From positions 5,590,001-5,654,000 of the forward strand of contig JAIUCV010000004.1 of the NCBI GenBank assembly GCA_026724425.1: DNA of 64,000 bases, written 5' to 3'. The translations under genes and the position numbers were made by a program. The notes under the pieces were generated by a model. The model was not told the DNA's origin, did not search any database, and saw only the letters and a program-made list of their open reading frames with translations. Numbering within the stretch: position 1 is the stretch's first letter; each line of letters starts with the position of its first letter. This stretch comes from Erythrophleum ivorense (lineage: Eukaryota; Streptophyta; Magnoliopsida; Fabales; Fabaceae). Below, one piece after another: positions 51,701 to 63,208 of the stretch.

Positions 51701-52999
51701 ATTTCAGTGTATTCCTCTTTATTCTTTCTACTCATACTTGTCTGATATTTTTGTGTCTGCTTTATTTGACTTTGTTCGTATCTGATTTATTTGACTTAAG
51801 AGTTTGAGTATACTTAAAAGTAGGAAAGTCAGAAAGTAGATGAGCTGAGAAAATTGTTATAAAAGTTATAGGTGAGTTTAAAAATTTAAGTGTTGAATTG
51901 CTGTTGTGTATTTTGATAAATTTTAATGAAGAAAATTCATTATTGTCCAAGAGAAATGGACGTAGAATAAAAAGTTCGAACTAGAATAACTAATGATAAT
52001 TTCTTCTTCCCCATCAATATTTATTGTATATCTGACTTTGCTTGTATTTTATGAAAATCGAAGATCCAATCCACTGAATCTATTTTAATTAACTAAATCT
52101 TCTCAAGTAATTATTTTTTGCTTAATTGCGTTAGGTTCTAGTCAATCAAAAAAATTTTAGTTAATTGAATATTTCTTACAATATTAAAACTTCACTTTTC
52201 TGATTTGACTCTAATTTCTTTATTAACATCATTCAATTTAGTTATTCTATTTTTTTTAAATCCTAAAATTGTATTAAAATTATTTTATTGTATAATTACC
52301 TACTCACCTCCTCTAATATATCCTTTAAAAATATTGCAAAGCTAAATGGAAAGCTTCCAAATTGAAACAAAATGTCTCGAAACTGAAACAAACGCCATGA
52401 ATATCTAAAATCAAATTTCATGAAGCTGAATTAAGATATCATGAAGCTAAAGTGAAACATCATGAAGGTAAATCAAAACGTTGCTTAATTGAATCAAAAT
52501 ATTGTTTAGAACGTCAAAATTGGAGGAGCTCTAAAGCCTACGATCTTCCAATGAAAGAATGAAGAAAGGATACTTAATGCCCCTAATTTATGGTCTGTAC
52601 TGGCTACTTATATGCATTGCAGGAGTATATATATTACTGAGGTGCAATATGCACAAATTGCATTGGATTTAGCAGTTGATATATGTTCAAATGATTATTG
52701 ATTAAAAAAACGTGTTTATTGATAATTCAAAACATGTGTTTAGGAGAAATAGACATTTCAAGGTTAGTCCAATAATTTTTCCTGTCCAAATATCATGTTC
52801 TTACTTTCATCAAGTATACATAGTACATGAAATCAGAATAATCTTTAGATGAATTGGTATATTTTACAATAACCAAGCAAGCAATTAACTTTCTTTGATC
52901 CATTTTCAAATTATAGTAATCTATCATAAATGGATCCATTTTCAAATTGGAGTTGTCTTTTTATTGGTGGGCCAAATTTCGTTGTTGTATTATAAAAAC
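48797..52999. other. Intergenic DNA with scattered retroelement debris
   Basis: No gene is supported. About 49560-50100 is less AT-rich with short frames on the minus strand that match nothing I know. 51416-51450 and 51518-51552 are near-identical direct repeats (TATTCATACATTGCTTCAAT...). About 51600-52320 ends in TTACCTACTCACCTCCTCT, similar to the Copia-like tail at 47.7 kb, and is probably another LTR remnant. Confidence 0.5.
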
Positions 53000-54080
53000 A
53001 TCAAATTGTGAGAAAGTTACATCGTGAAAGTCACCTAGTAAACAACTATCAATGCCTCTAAGGGGATGATGGAATATCAACAAGCCTAAACGAAGAGAAT
53101 GAGCAAAGCTAGCCATCTAGTTTACACTTGCGTTAACCTCTCAGAATGTATGTAATATCTCGACTTTCACTGGAGCTACAATAGAGCTTGAATATCTAAA
53201 ATAAGGTTATGGCAAGGGTGTTGTAGAATGCATTCCTTATTGATCAATACAAGACAGTCTTAGAGTCTATGTTGACACAAACCTTCCTAAAGCCATAACT
53301 CTAAGTGCATGTTTGGTTTAGCGTTGAAAAGGTAAGAAAATCATGTATGCAACCCACAAAATGCAAGCAACAAATGATTGCTTTGACCAAACCATGTTTT
53401 AAGGGAAAAAAACGCTAATCCAAACGCACTATAAGTAGTTTGAAGACCATCTAATATTCTATAGAGTTTTACCTTGGTTATTGAGTAGCGACCTAAGTTA
53501 GAGCAAAAATCTATCAGCCACTTCCCATATCATCATTAACCAAATCTCCACAAGTAGCACGACCTTTAGAATAGACCAAACCATTAGTATTTATCTTGAC
53601 CCATCCCATCTCTAGTGCCTTCCAATGTATCAAACACTCAAGCTTAGTTTGGGGATCTCAGTTATAAAGATCCAAGCGAACACTATTTTCCTTGACTTTT
53701 GTGAAGGCAAGTGAAGAGCAATCCTTCACTTGTGCATGTTTTTCCATTGGAAAGGGTTTTACATCTAGCGATCCAAGCTAGCTAGCAAGTATAATCAAAG
53801 ACCACTCTCTAAGGGAAATTGCTCACAGTTAGTTCACCCACCTCATTTTGCAAAGTTCCACCACATTTATTCATGCAAAGGTAAAGAGAAGAACATTGCC
53901 TAATATATCATTTGAACAAGCTTTTTCCAAAGGTTTACCACACTTTGATAGTCCCACATAATGTAGATGCTTCATTCCAGCAAATCACATCTAAGTTTGC
54001 CTAAACCATCTATATTAAGGTCATTGGTAGCACAAAGTTTATTAGAATTGATCCAATTAGGACTTAAAAGCCACAAGAAA
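53000..54080 (-). mobile_element. Degraded LINE fragment (zinc-binding and RNase H region)
   Basis: Minus-strand frames, broken by stops and frameshifts, give words of the plant LINE C-terminal region. These include GWVKINTNG and GRATCGDLVNDDMGS (start of RNase H, ~53610-53480), then SNLGRYSITKVKLYRILDGL. After the MITE come GFRKVCVNIDSKTV and ITYILREVNAS...MASFAHSLRLG (end of RNase H, ~53150-53060). Upstream, at ~54000-53800, are traces of the zinc-binding reverse-transcriptase segment. No intact protein remains. Confidence 0.7.
53304..53430. mobile_element. Short MITE nested in the LINE RNase H sequence
   Basis: The ends are AGTGCATGTTTGGTTTAGCG at the left and the complement of AGTGCGTTTGGATTAGCG at the right (53413-53430), an imperfect ~20-bp inverted repeat. 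The 127-bp segment interrupts the RNase H reading between the ILDGLQTTY and GFRKVCVN words. The family or exact target duplication could not be settled. Confidence 0.7.
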
Positions 54081-54970
54081 TTTTATATTTTCTATGGGAT
54101 AGGGCGCTTTGAAGTATAAAATATTATTAATGTAACTATTAGGTAATAAAAAAAAAGTTAACAGTCAAGGTTAATTATGATTTAATATTAAATAAAAAAT
54201 AATGATTTAATATCTAATTGAATTTTTTTATAAAAATTTTATTCTAAAAAATAAACAAGTGAAAGAGATTTTAATTATAAAATAATAATGAAATTAATAT
54301 AATTAAAATTTATATATCAATTGTAAGAATATGTAGAGTAAGCATAATTTCTCGCTTACATTGAATTTGTTAAAAAACTATGTACCAGTGAAAATAATTG
54401 TCACAATTATTCTTTTTATTTTATTTAGAGTCACTATTTTTTCTAAAATACAAATATTTTAAATTTTGGGTATATTTTATTGGTTTTTTATGTGAAATAC
54501 ATGATAATTTTTGCTAAACATAATAACAACAATATTAAATTCACTCATAGTGACAAATTTGTTTTATAATATTTTAAAATATTATTAAGGTAATTTAAAA
54601 TAAGAAAATTTTAATAGATAATAACAATGATTTAAATTTAATATAATTTTTTTAAAGAATTTTTCTGCTTGATTTCTTAACAATTATTTAAATTGTACTT
54701 TAATACTAGAAAAATATTATAATATTTTAAAAAATTATTTATATTGAAGATTAAACAAATAATATTAAATTAAATTAAATAATATATTTAAATTAATATG
54801 ATGCAACTAATAAATATAATTAACACATGGAAACTTCTAGACTTTATTGAATGATTAGCATTAAGAATACTTAAGTTTGCTAACTGAAATATTTTTTGGG
54901 AATTGCTTTAAGATGATTTAATTCTATGTATTAATTAATTTACATTATATTATCATTAAAAAAAAGAGAG

Positions 54971-56101
54971 AGGACCTTTCTTTTTTTTTTTTTTTGATAA
55001 GCAAGTAAAATTATTACATTATACAAATTTTTGAGTTGTGGTGGAACTAGGATGATTTCATATGACACAAATTTATGCAGTAAAATTCTAAGATCCTGCT
55101 ATATAATTTACAAAGTGAAGGGTAATGCCATGGGTTTCTACAAAGGGTGGTACTACTTTTCCCAAAATACTCCAACTGTGATAGGATATAAATAAGGATT
55201 CAAAATCTATTGCTAATCAAGTAAAAACCTCAAAGCATTTCATATTGCCAAGAAAAATAACATGAGTTTGGCCTTATCAAAGTCACTATAACAGACTAGT
55301 GTTCTAAATTTAGAATTACCAAACCAAATTGTAATGCAAGTATGACCTCGCTTCTCTTTCTTGGACCACCAGGATTTGGTAACAAAAAGATATCAATGAT
55401 TAGCCAACCATCTGCCAATCCAAAAAGACTGTGATTGGTAGTTGACAAATATAATCTAATTTGAATTTGGCCCTTCAATAATTAAATTGTTGCCACTAAA
55501 TTGTCAAGCCATGAAAGTTGTTTGAATTGGCAAGCACAAGGAATTCTGAAAGAGTCTTTTGTTACGACAAATCCAAATGGTGCAAAGAATTGAACAATTC
55601 ATGGTAAAAATATATTGTTGTTTTGGGCATATCCACCATTGTAATCAACTAAAAATATCTTGTGATTCAAGCTTATCAACAATTAGGTCCAAGTAAGAGC
55701 CAAACCAAACCACTTATGCAAATAGGCATAGTAAAAACACATTATTATATAATTCTTAGTGTTGTTACTAAGGGTAGAGCTCAACGTAGCAACCGCCACA
55801 TGAACATTAGAATGCGAAATGGAAGATGAAGCTTCCAGAATTTACACCTGTGATACCAATTGATGATTGAGTCACCTTTAATTGTCGAGAAAATATTGTA
55901 TGTCCATTTGCTACTGAATATGTACCCGTAGGTGACCTTGACCAAACCAACTGATCACTTTGTCCTAATGTAGAGAAAATTGATTGGAGAATCTTTTGAA
56001 CTATATTCCTTGAATATAATTGCTTCACAACTAGGCTATTCTAGTGTCCCTAGTTATGCTGGATAAGATCCCCTATTGTTTGAATGGAAGTAGGACCTTT
56101 C
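54971..56101 (-). mobile_element. 5'-truncated LINE with poly(A) and 10-bp target duplication
   Basis: AGGACCTTTC occurs at 54971-54980 and 56092-56101, flanking an 1111-bp insert at 54981-56091. On the minus strand the insert ends in a poly(A) of 15 (T run 54981-54995). It holds degraded reverse-transcriptase C-terminal words: DQLVWSRSPTGTYSVANG at ~55940-55880 and CTIWICRNKRLFQNS at ~55590-55540. The structure is that expected of target-primed reverse transcription with 5' truncation. Stops and frameshifts are present. Confidence 0.85.
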
Positions 56102-56118
56102 AATTAAGTTATTTCTTA

Positions 56119-56145
56119 AGAGAGAGAGAGAGAGAGAGAGAGAGA
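56119..56145 (+). repeat. (AG)n microsatellite
   Basis: About 13 AG dinucleotides just beyond the LINE target duplication. A CA run lies further on at 56488-56507. Confidence 0.95.
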
Positions 56146-56520
56146 ATAATTTTTAGTTCTAACCTTTTTGTACAATTTAATCATATTTTAATTTTAAATT
56201 TACATTATAATTAAAACTTACACTAGTTATAACATTTCTTTAAATTAAAAAGAAATATATGTATTCAAGACTTAAGTGGCATATTCCCTTAATATATATA
56301 TGCACCAACGGTTCTTGATACATGGGGATTATTCTTATCAAGTGTCTTTTTTCACTCTCTACCCTAAATACTTGACTCGTATGTAACTAAAGAAAAAAAA
56401 TATGAACTAGTATTTTTTTTAAATGATAGTATAAATAAGTTACTTTGATAGGATTTAGACAATTTATCAAATACTTACAAAATGTCAACACACACACACA
56501 CACACAAAATAAAAGACTCT

Positions 56521-56640
56521 AAACACACAAAGATACAAAATCTGAATGACATTATTCTCACGTATTCATTAATATTAAACCACAACACAAAGACACAAAA
56601 CCTAAATGAGATTATTCTCGCTTATTCATTAATATTATAG
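56521..56640. repeat. 60-bp tandem duplication
   Basis: 56521-56580 and 56581-56640 align without gaps at roughly 80% identity, sharing ATTATTCTC and TATTCATTAATATTA. The flanking DNA is non-coding. Confidence 0.9.
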
Positions 56641-57362
56641 TACAATCAATTCACTAATTGATAGGAACATTGCAAATTTTTGTCCTAATTAGTCTCCAAG
56701 TAACTTAAATCTTATGTGCTCTCAAACAAAGAGCATTATGCTAAGTTCTATTAATCATAAGTTGTATTAGGTATTATGAATATTATTATAATCTAGTTAA
56801 GGTAATATCTTTTCCCAATTCGTGCTTATTATTAACTAAATAAGTTAAGGTGTTGGTTGTTTCTTTTATTTTGTATATGCTATTGTTGTCGTCTTTGTAC
56901 TCTGGCTGGTGTTGGATTCTTTTTTCCTAATGAAAGTCCTTTTTGTCAAAAAACAAATCTCTTCCCAATTTGCTTATGATGAATTAAATTAGGCTATCTA
57001 GATCCCAAAAAAAAAAAAAGGAATTAGGCAAAATTAGAACCCTTTTCACTCTTATACCTATCAATCTCATAACATCCAATTAAAAAGGGAGACAAAAATG
57101 AAAAATAACTTTATTAATTTCAGTCTTAAGTCATTTGTTTGATAAAATGTTTATTTAAGATTTAAAAAAACTAGCATCTTCCCCTGCAAGGTGCAGAGGG
57201 ATTCAAAAAATTTTCTGTAGGCCCCACAGAAAAAAAAAACAAAAAAAGAAAATGCGGGACCCACAGCAAAAAAAATATAGATAAACTGTGTATAAATAGT
57301 GCGTGAACAATGTAACACTATGTAACTTAATGAATTGTGCTAATGAACAATGACACCCGCAA

Positions 57363-57366
<4 letters not shown>

Positions 57367-57397
<31 letters not shown>
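57367..57397. repeat. (TA)n microsatellite
   Basis: About 15 TA dinucleotides in intergenic DNA. Confidence 0.95.
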
Positions 57398-57399
<2 letters not shown>

Positions 57400-57441
57400 G
57401 ATTATAGTTAAGAACTCTTTTTTTTTGGTAGATTTATATAG

Positions 57442-57629
57442 TTAAGAACTCTAAATCAAATGTATTTATACTGAAAAATTTTAAATTTTAAAAGAGTCAA
57501 AGATTAAAAATTTAAAATGAAAATTACAGTTTAAGACTTCAAAATTAAAATTTTTGATTTTTGATTTTTAAAAAAAAATTCAAAATTTAATATTTTTCAA
57601 TCTAAATATCTTTAATTTGGGATTCTTAA
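57442..57629. mobile_element. Palindromic AT-rich MITE-like element
   Basis: The left end TTAAGAACTCTAAATCAAAT and the inverted right end TTAAGAATCCCAAATTAAAG continue in parallel through TGAAAAAT(T/A)TTAAATTTT. This makes an imperfect inverted repeat of ~55 bp at each end of a 188-bp segment. The shared core suggests kinship with the element at 36841-37035. Confidence 0.65.
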
Positions 57630-58591
57630 TTATAATTTTTTTTAAGAGGTCATTTGGTTATTAAAACAATTTTTATAGGAATGAGAATGTGAATGAAAAT
57701 AAAAATAGGCTTTGATTGCAAATATCATATTTGCTACCATATTGAAAAAAATAAGAATAATATTTTATTTCTATATAAACAATGTCGGAATGAACGGAAT
57801 GTTAAGCAAATGATTAGAATACACATTTATTGTTTACTCTCCAGAAAAAAAAAAATTAATTGCCAAAAATAAGAAAAAGTGTAGAAATATTTTTTTTTTT
57901 ACTTTTTTTAATTCAAAAAATATTTATCTTTGTACTTTGGATATCAATTTTTTCTCATTAATTCTCATAATGTGTAACATAAATATGATCGACTTTTTTT
58001 CATTAATTCTTGTAATGTGTAACATCATTAATTCTTGTAATGTATAACAAAAATATGTGAAAATTTAAGTTGCCAATAAATAGAAAAATATTAAAATATT
58101 TAATTTTTTTAAGTTGTTAAAAATATTTTTTTTCTATCATTAAAAAAATTAAAATTAAAAATTCTAAGACTAAACATATATAAAAGTTAAGGATAGTTTA
58201 ATCATTTATCTTATTATTCTCCCAAAGCAATCAATATTCTATAAAAAAAATTAAAACAATCCACATTTTCAAGTACACCATAATTTTTAACAATAAATTT
58301 TCTATTCTCAAATACAAATTTTCAACCAAATTAGCTTTCAAGCATAAATTTTTTCTGCCAATCAAATACTGGGGCCCAGGACAAGAGTTAAGAAAGGGGC
58401 GGTCAGGAATAAAGATGCCAAGCAACTACGTTACCCACACATCGAAAAGGGAAAAGATAGCATCTTCCATGAAGGGTTACGCAATCGCTCCCTTACAAAC
58501 CCACCCCCACCCCAAAAAAAAGAAAATTTAGCTTCAGCTTGCACAGAAAGCAAGTAAGAGAAGAAGACCAGGTGGGATCTGTGCTGCATTA

Positions 58592-61173
58592 ATGGCAAAA
58601 CGAGTTATGGAGGAGAGGCTGCAAGATGAAACTCATCATCCTTACGCCTTTCATGTCTCTGGTCCTCGCAATTTCGCTACTCTTACTTGGAGAGACCTTC
58701 TCAATTCTAGTTGGTCAGTACCCTTTTCAAATTCCCCTTCTAATCTAACTGAAAATCAGATGAATTTTATCTTCTTTACCATAGGTTGGATGATCAGTTC
58801 TCAACCACGCTAAGTTAATGCTTCAACTTTGTCTTAAGAAGTTTACTACTGGTTATTCAAGAGTATGCTTGGGGGTTGTAATATATAAATCGGATTCTAG
58901 ATTGAAGATGTTGGCAAAATGGGTTTTAACATATAAATGGGTTTCGAACTATCACGAAATACGAAAGACATCGTGGGAACGAACTCTTTGTTGCAGTGCA
59001 GAATCTTTTTGAATTTGAAATGGAAGCTATATGTTGCAGATCAATTTACCCCCTTGATCATGGGTTTGATCAGTCCTCGACCGCATTAAGTTAATGCTTG
59101 GACTTAGTCCTTCGAAGTTTACTACCGGTTATTAAAGTGTAGGAACAGAATTGTACTTCTTATGGCATTTGGAATTTCCAGTGTGAAGTCTCAGTATTTT
59201 GATCAATTTTGAGTATGTTAGCAAAATGGGTTTTAACTTATAAATGTAAAGCTAAATGCTTTACCAAATGGGTTTCTAAAACGTTTCAATTTACTTGTTT
59301 TTGATTGAAGGAAATATCACGAAATAGAAATGACATGGGGGGATGAACTCTTTGTTGCTGAATCTGTTTGAATTTGAAATAGGTGCTAACCGTTGCAGAA
59401 TCAAGAAGTAACTTCTTATTGATCTAGATCCTTTCTTTTCTTTTTTTTCTTTTTCTTTTATTTTTTAAAGCTCTTTCTGGGTTTTGGTCTAGTGTGATTT
59501 TGAGACAAGAATCACAGAGAACTTATAACTTGTTGGAAAAAAACTTTATATCGGAAGTCGTTTTAAATTTCTTTTTTTGGAGAAATATTTCCTGTACTCC
59601 TGTAGAATTAAAAATTTGAGTACTACTTCCATAAAAATTTTGACAAAAAAGCTTTTGTTATCTGCATTTTAGCTTCTAATTCATCCATGATTTTAAAATA
59701 GATTACATGACAAAATATAAATGATGACAGTAATATTTCTCAGTTTTTTGTTGGTTAACAAGTTGCTGCATGCATTCTCATACGAAACAAAAATGCTGAT
59801 GTCTGTTTTAACTTCATGTTAGCTGAAATTTTTTACATTTACCCTCCATAAATCTTTATTCTGTTGATCTACCTAAAGAGAAAGCAAAATGCTATTGTCT
59901 AAACAGTTCATGTAATAGCATAATATTTTGTCACCATCAAACATTTTCCTTTTTATTTAAGTGCTTTTCCTGTTTATTTATTTGGTTTTATTTACCGTAT
60001 GCATGTAAACATGAGAAGTATCATGTGGCTACTAACCCTACCAAGAGCCATTTCCTCTTCATTCATCATCTTCGAAAATCATGCAAAAGCACCAGTTTCA
60101 TTGACACTTCTTACATCTTTTAATAGTTTAATATATGTGCATACTGATTAGTATTTTATATATATGTGTGTGTGTACAGGAAGGATGAAAATTATAAGCG
60201 AATTGTCATTGCCTGCTTTATACAGGCAGTTTACTTGCTTGAACTTGACAGACAAGAGAACCGAACAAAAGAAAATGCTCTAGCTCCAAATTGGTGGATC
60301 CCTTTCAAGTACAAGCTCACTCAAACACTGATTGATGAAAGAGATGGATCAATTTTTGGTGCAATATTTGAATGGGATTGGAGAGCAGCAATGGCTGACT
60401 TAGTATTAGCTAGGCCTCGTGGTGCCCCTAGAGTTGTTTTAGCTCTCAGAGGAACATTACTTAAAAGCCCAACAATCCGAAGAGATATTGAAGATGACCT
60501 TCGCTTTCTTGCTTGGGAAAGCTTGAAGGGCTGTTCTAGGTTTAAAGTAGCTTTGGAGGTACTAAAATCGGTTTCTGATAAATACCGAAGCAGCAATGTA
60601 TGTATTGCAGGGCATTCTTTGGGAGCTGGGTTTGCACTTCAAGTGGGAAAGGCACTAGCGAAAGAAGGGATATATGTGGAGACACATTTATTCAATCCAC
60701 CTTCTGTTTCACTAGCCACGAGTCTTAAATACATGGAACAAAAGGCAGAACTGGTTTGGAAGAGACTGAAATTAATGCTTCCTTCAAGTAGTGGTGCTCG
60801 AGTCTGCAATGATGAAGACAAAACTTTGGGAGAAGGATTACCTCAATTGATTGGCTTGAATAATTCTGGCTGTGGGTTGGGAAAATGGATTCCCTATTTG
60901 TATGTAAACAACAGTGACTATATCTGTTGCTCTTACACTAACCCTGATGATGGCAAGGGCAGTATAGGTACTACAAGTGGGCAAATTTTAGCAAAAATGT
61001 TTGTGGTTTCGAAGGAAAAACAGAAGTTCCTGGAGGCTCATGGCTTGCAACAATGGTGGTCAAGTGATGCAGAACTTCAGCTGGCTATTCAAAATAGCAA
61101 GCTCATAAGCAGGCAGCTTAGATCTTTATATACAGTTGCAACTTCAGAATTAACATCGGGAAAGCACCGGTAG
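58592..61173 (+). CDS. Class-3-lipase-like alpha/beta hydrolase (At4g10955 type)
   Basis: Exons 58592-58713 and 60180-61173 join in frame at a split Trp codon (TG|G) to give 371 residues. The start is fixed by an in-frame stop just upstream; the N terminus reads HHPYAFHVSGPRNFATLTWR. The nucleophile elbow is VCIAGHSLGAGFAL with Ser187 in GHSLG. Before it lies VVLALRGT, the usual oxyanion strand of lipase class 3. After it come LFNPPSVS and NPDDG, candidate regions for the remaining triad residues. Plant proteins of this type are annotated as GDSL esterase/lipase At4g10955, although the motif is GHSLG rather than GDSL. No clear signal peptide is seen. The substrate is unknown. The intron of 1466 bp contains an internal duplication. 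Confidence 0.9.
58786..59405. repeat. Tandem duplication inside the lipase intron
   Basis: The block at about 58786-59038 reappears in order at about 59056-59405. Shared segments include TAAGTTAATGCTT, GAAGTTTACTAC(T/C)GGTTATT, AAAATGGGTTTTAAC, AATATCACGAAATA-like, GAACTCTTTGTTGC and TTTGAATTTGAAAT. The second copy has extra internal sequence. Confidence 0.85.
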
Positions 61174-62066
61174 CAATGGGTTTACTCTGATTTTGGTAAA
61201 TGACTCGTTTTCAACCCTGATAAGACAGCCTTCTGTTGCTTGTATGCAGTTCTTGATATTTTTTCTGCTTCCTTGTATTTGTTGAGAAAATTGTACTATA
61301 CCTGAGAATATTTGAAGTCATTCTTCTTCTGTTAAGTGTTAAAGCCCGTCGTCTTACTGCCTAATCAGCTTAGTAAGCTAGAGTTTGAGAATGAAACGTA
61401 ACTACCATTCACGTCTTTGAAAGATGCATATTCCATCAATTTCGTCTTTAGGAGATAATTACTATCATTCGACTCCAAAACTTTTGAAAACCCTTAAACA
61501 TGATTTTGCTGTGAGCCTTGGTAATCATCAATTTCGTCCAGAGCAAGATCACATTAATGGGATTTCAAAGGGAAAGGGGACAGGAGCAGTCCATTAGGAA
61601 ATGCTCACAACGGAGAATCTACACCCAAATACATGTCTGCCTGCAACCAACAGATGAAAATTACACAAGAGGCAATTATTACAAATGAAACAGTTTAGAA
61701 TCAGGGTGAAAATTGCCAATAGAGATCTGTGAGCACCTTTTCAATGCAATATCACATTGTAAAGAACTTTTACAAGTGTGGATAGGATGTGTAGCTCAGT
61801 TCAGATGATTAAATGCAATCTTGGACTAAATAGAAAGAAATGTGAAAACAGGAAACTGAAGGTGGTATTTGGTGAAGGCGGTGAGGTTCCACCAACATCC
61901 GGCGGCAGACGAAGAAAGCTTTTGCAGGGGATCTTTGGAGATAATTTACTATGAATGTGTTTGGTTGAATGATTAGAAGAGTGAGAAGGATTGGGAATGT
62001 ATGGAAGCGTAATTCCTGAAAAGAACCCTACAAAGTATGTGTCTTTTGTGCTTGGATAGTCTGGAG
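61174..62066. other. Lipase 3' flank
   Basis: The first few hundred bases are probable 3' UTR. 61440-61900 is moderately AT-rich unique sequence without a recognisable gene. Confidence 0.5.
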
Positions 62067-62320
62067 TAATTGATTTTGAAGTTTTTTTTCTAAGAATTAA
62101 AAACTTTAATTAGATATCTAAAAATTATAATTAAAAAAAATAAAAATTTCAACTATAAAAAAAATTACACTTTAAAAATTTTAATTGTGCAGTACAAGTT
62201 GCACAAATAAAATTTTTTAAGTGTACTTTTTTTATAGTTAAAATTTTCATCCTTTCAATTACAATTTTTAAATATTCAATTAAATCTTTTAATCCTGCAA
62301 AAAACCCTAAAAATCAATTA
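62067..62320. mobile_element. MITE, family A, copy 2
   Basis: Long inverted repeats pair AATTGATTTTGAAG...GAATTAAAAAC at the left with the complement of AATCTTTTAATCC...AATCAATT at the right. The inner arms both contain ACTATAAAAAAA(A/G)TACAC-like sequence. GTTAAAATTTT and TTTCAATTACAATTTTTAAA also occur in the copy in the b561 intron at 43861-44192. Outermost sequence may extend to about 62345. Confidence 0.75.
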
Positions 62321-63208
62321 CCGCACGAGGTGCATCAAAAATCCTTACTGCTGACAATTCCAAATCACGTCTTTTAGTGGGAATTTTGTGTTTGGCTTTT
62401 ACATTAGAGGAAATGCTAACTTATCCTTGATCCCATTTGGATCCAAAGGTAGTACTACTGCTTTTTTGGTTGAATTATTTGCTCGTCCTCAAAGTTTTAC
62501 TCAGCTTTTAAATAGGTTCATATATTTTAAAAATTTGTAAGTAGATCCATCTAATTGTTCTAAAGGATTTTACACACGTGAGTGGATTTTATTCCATCAT
62601 TTCCCTTTACCACTTCTATTAGCAAAAACTATGCATATTTAAAGTGCTACGGCGGCATATAATTGACTATGTTAGTTTAATTTAATGTCAAATTGATGGA
62701 AATTTAATGACAGGAATTAAATTAAAAATTTTTAAATTATAAAAATCTAATTATAAACTTTTAAATTATAAAAGCACAACTTAAAAAAGCAAATATATGT
62801 AGATCAACAGAATAATTTAACCTGCTTTCTTTAAACACAAAATTAAATAAAAAAATAAATAAGAGGTAACTTGGGGAAGAAAGCACTGTTATAAAGAAGT
62901 ATATCTGTTCAAAGCGATTATTATAAGAGGAAGTTAAAATGTTATAAGAGATGCTGATATACAAAAATCATTATTATTGAGGCTAAATATACTGCCTGCC
63001 AATCCATATGATATTTCTACTTTTCCATTATCTTTTGAACATTCAGAGTATACCCATTAAAAAATATCCAAAAGTTTGTACTATAGCATGGAAAAAATTT
63101 TAAAAGTCAGTTAATGGAGTTACATTTTAGCATGGAGTTTGTATAAAATACAATAGCATGAATGGTATGTATTGGTTGGACTTGAGGAGGCAGGGGAAAA
63201 AGAGAAAA

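Noticed and set aside
60321..60821. 91- and 60-codon minus-strand frames across the lipase exon
   Set aside because: Antisense shadows of the GHSLG-containing lipase coding exon.
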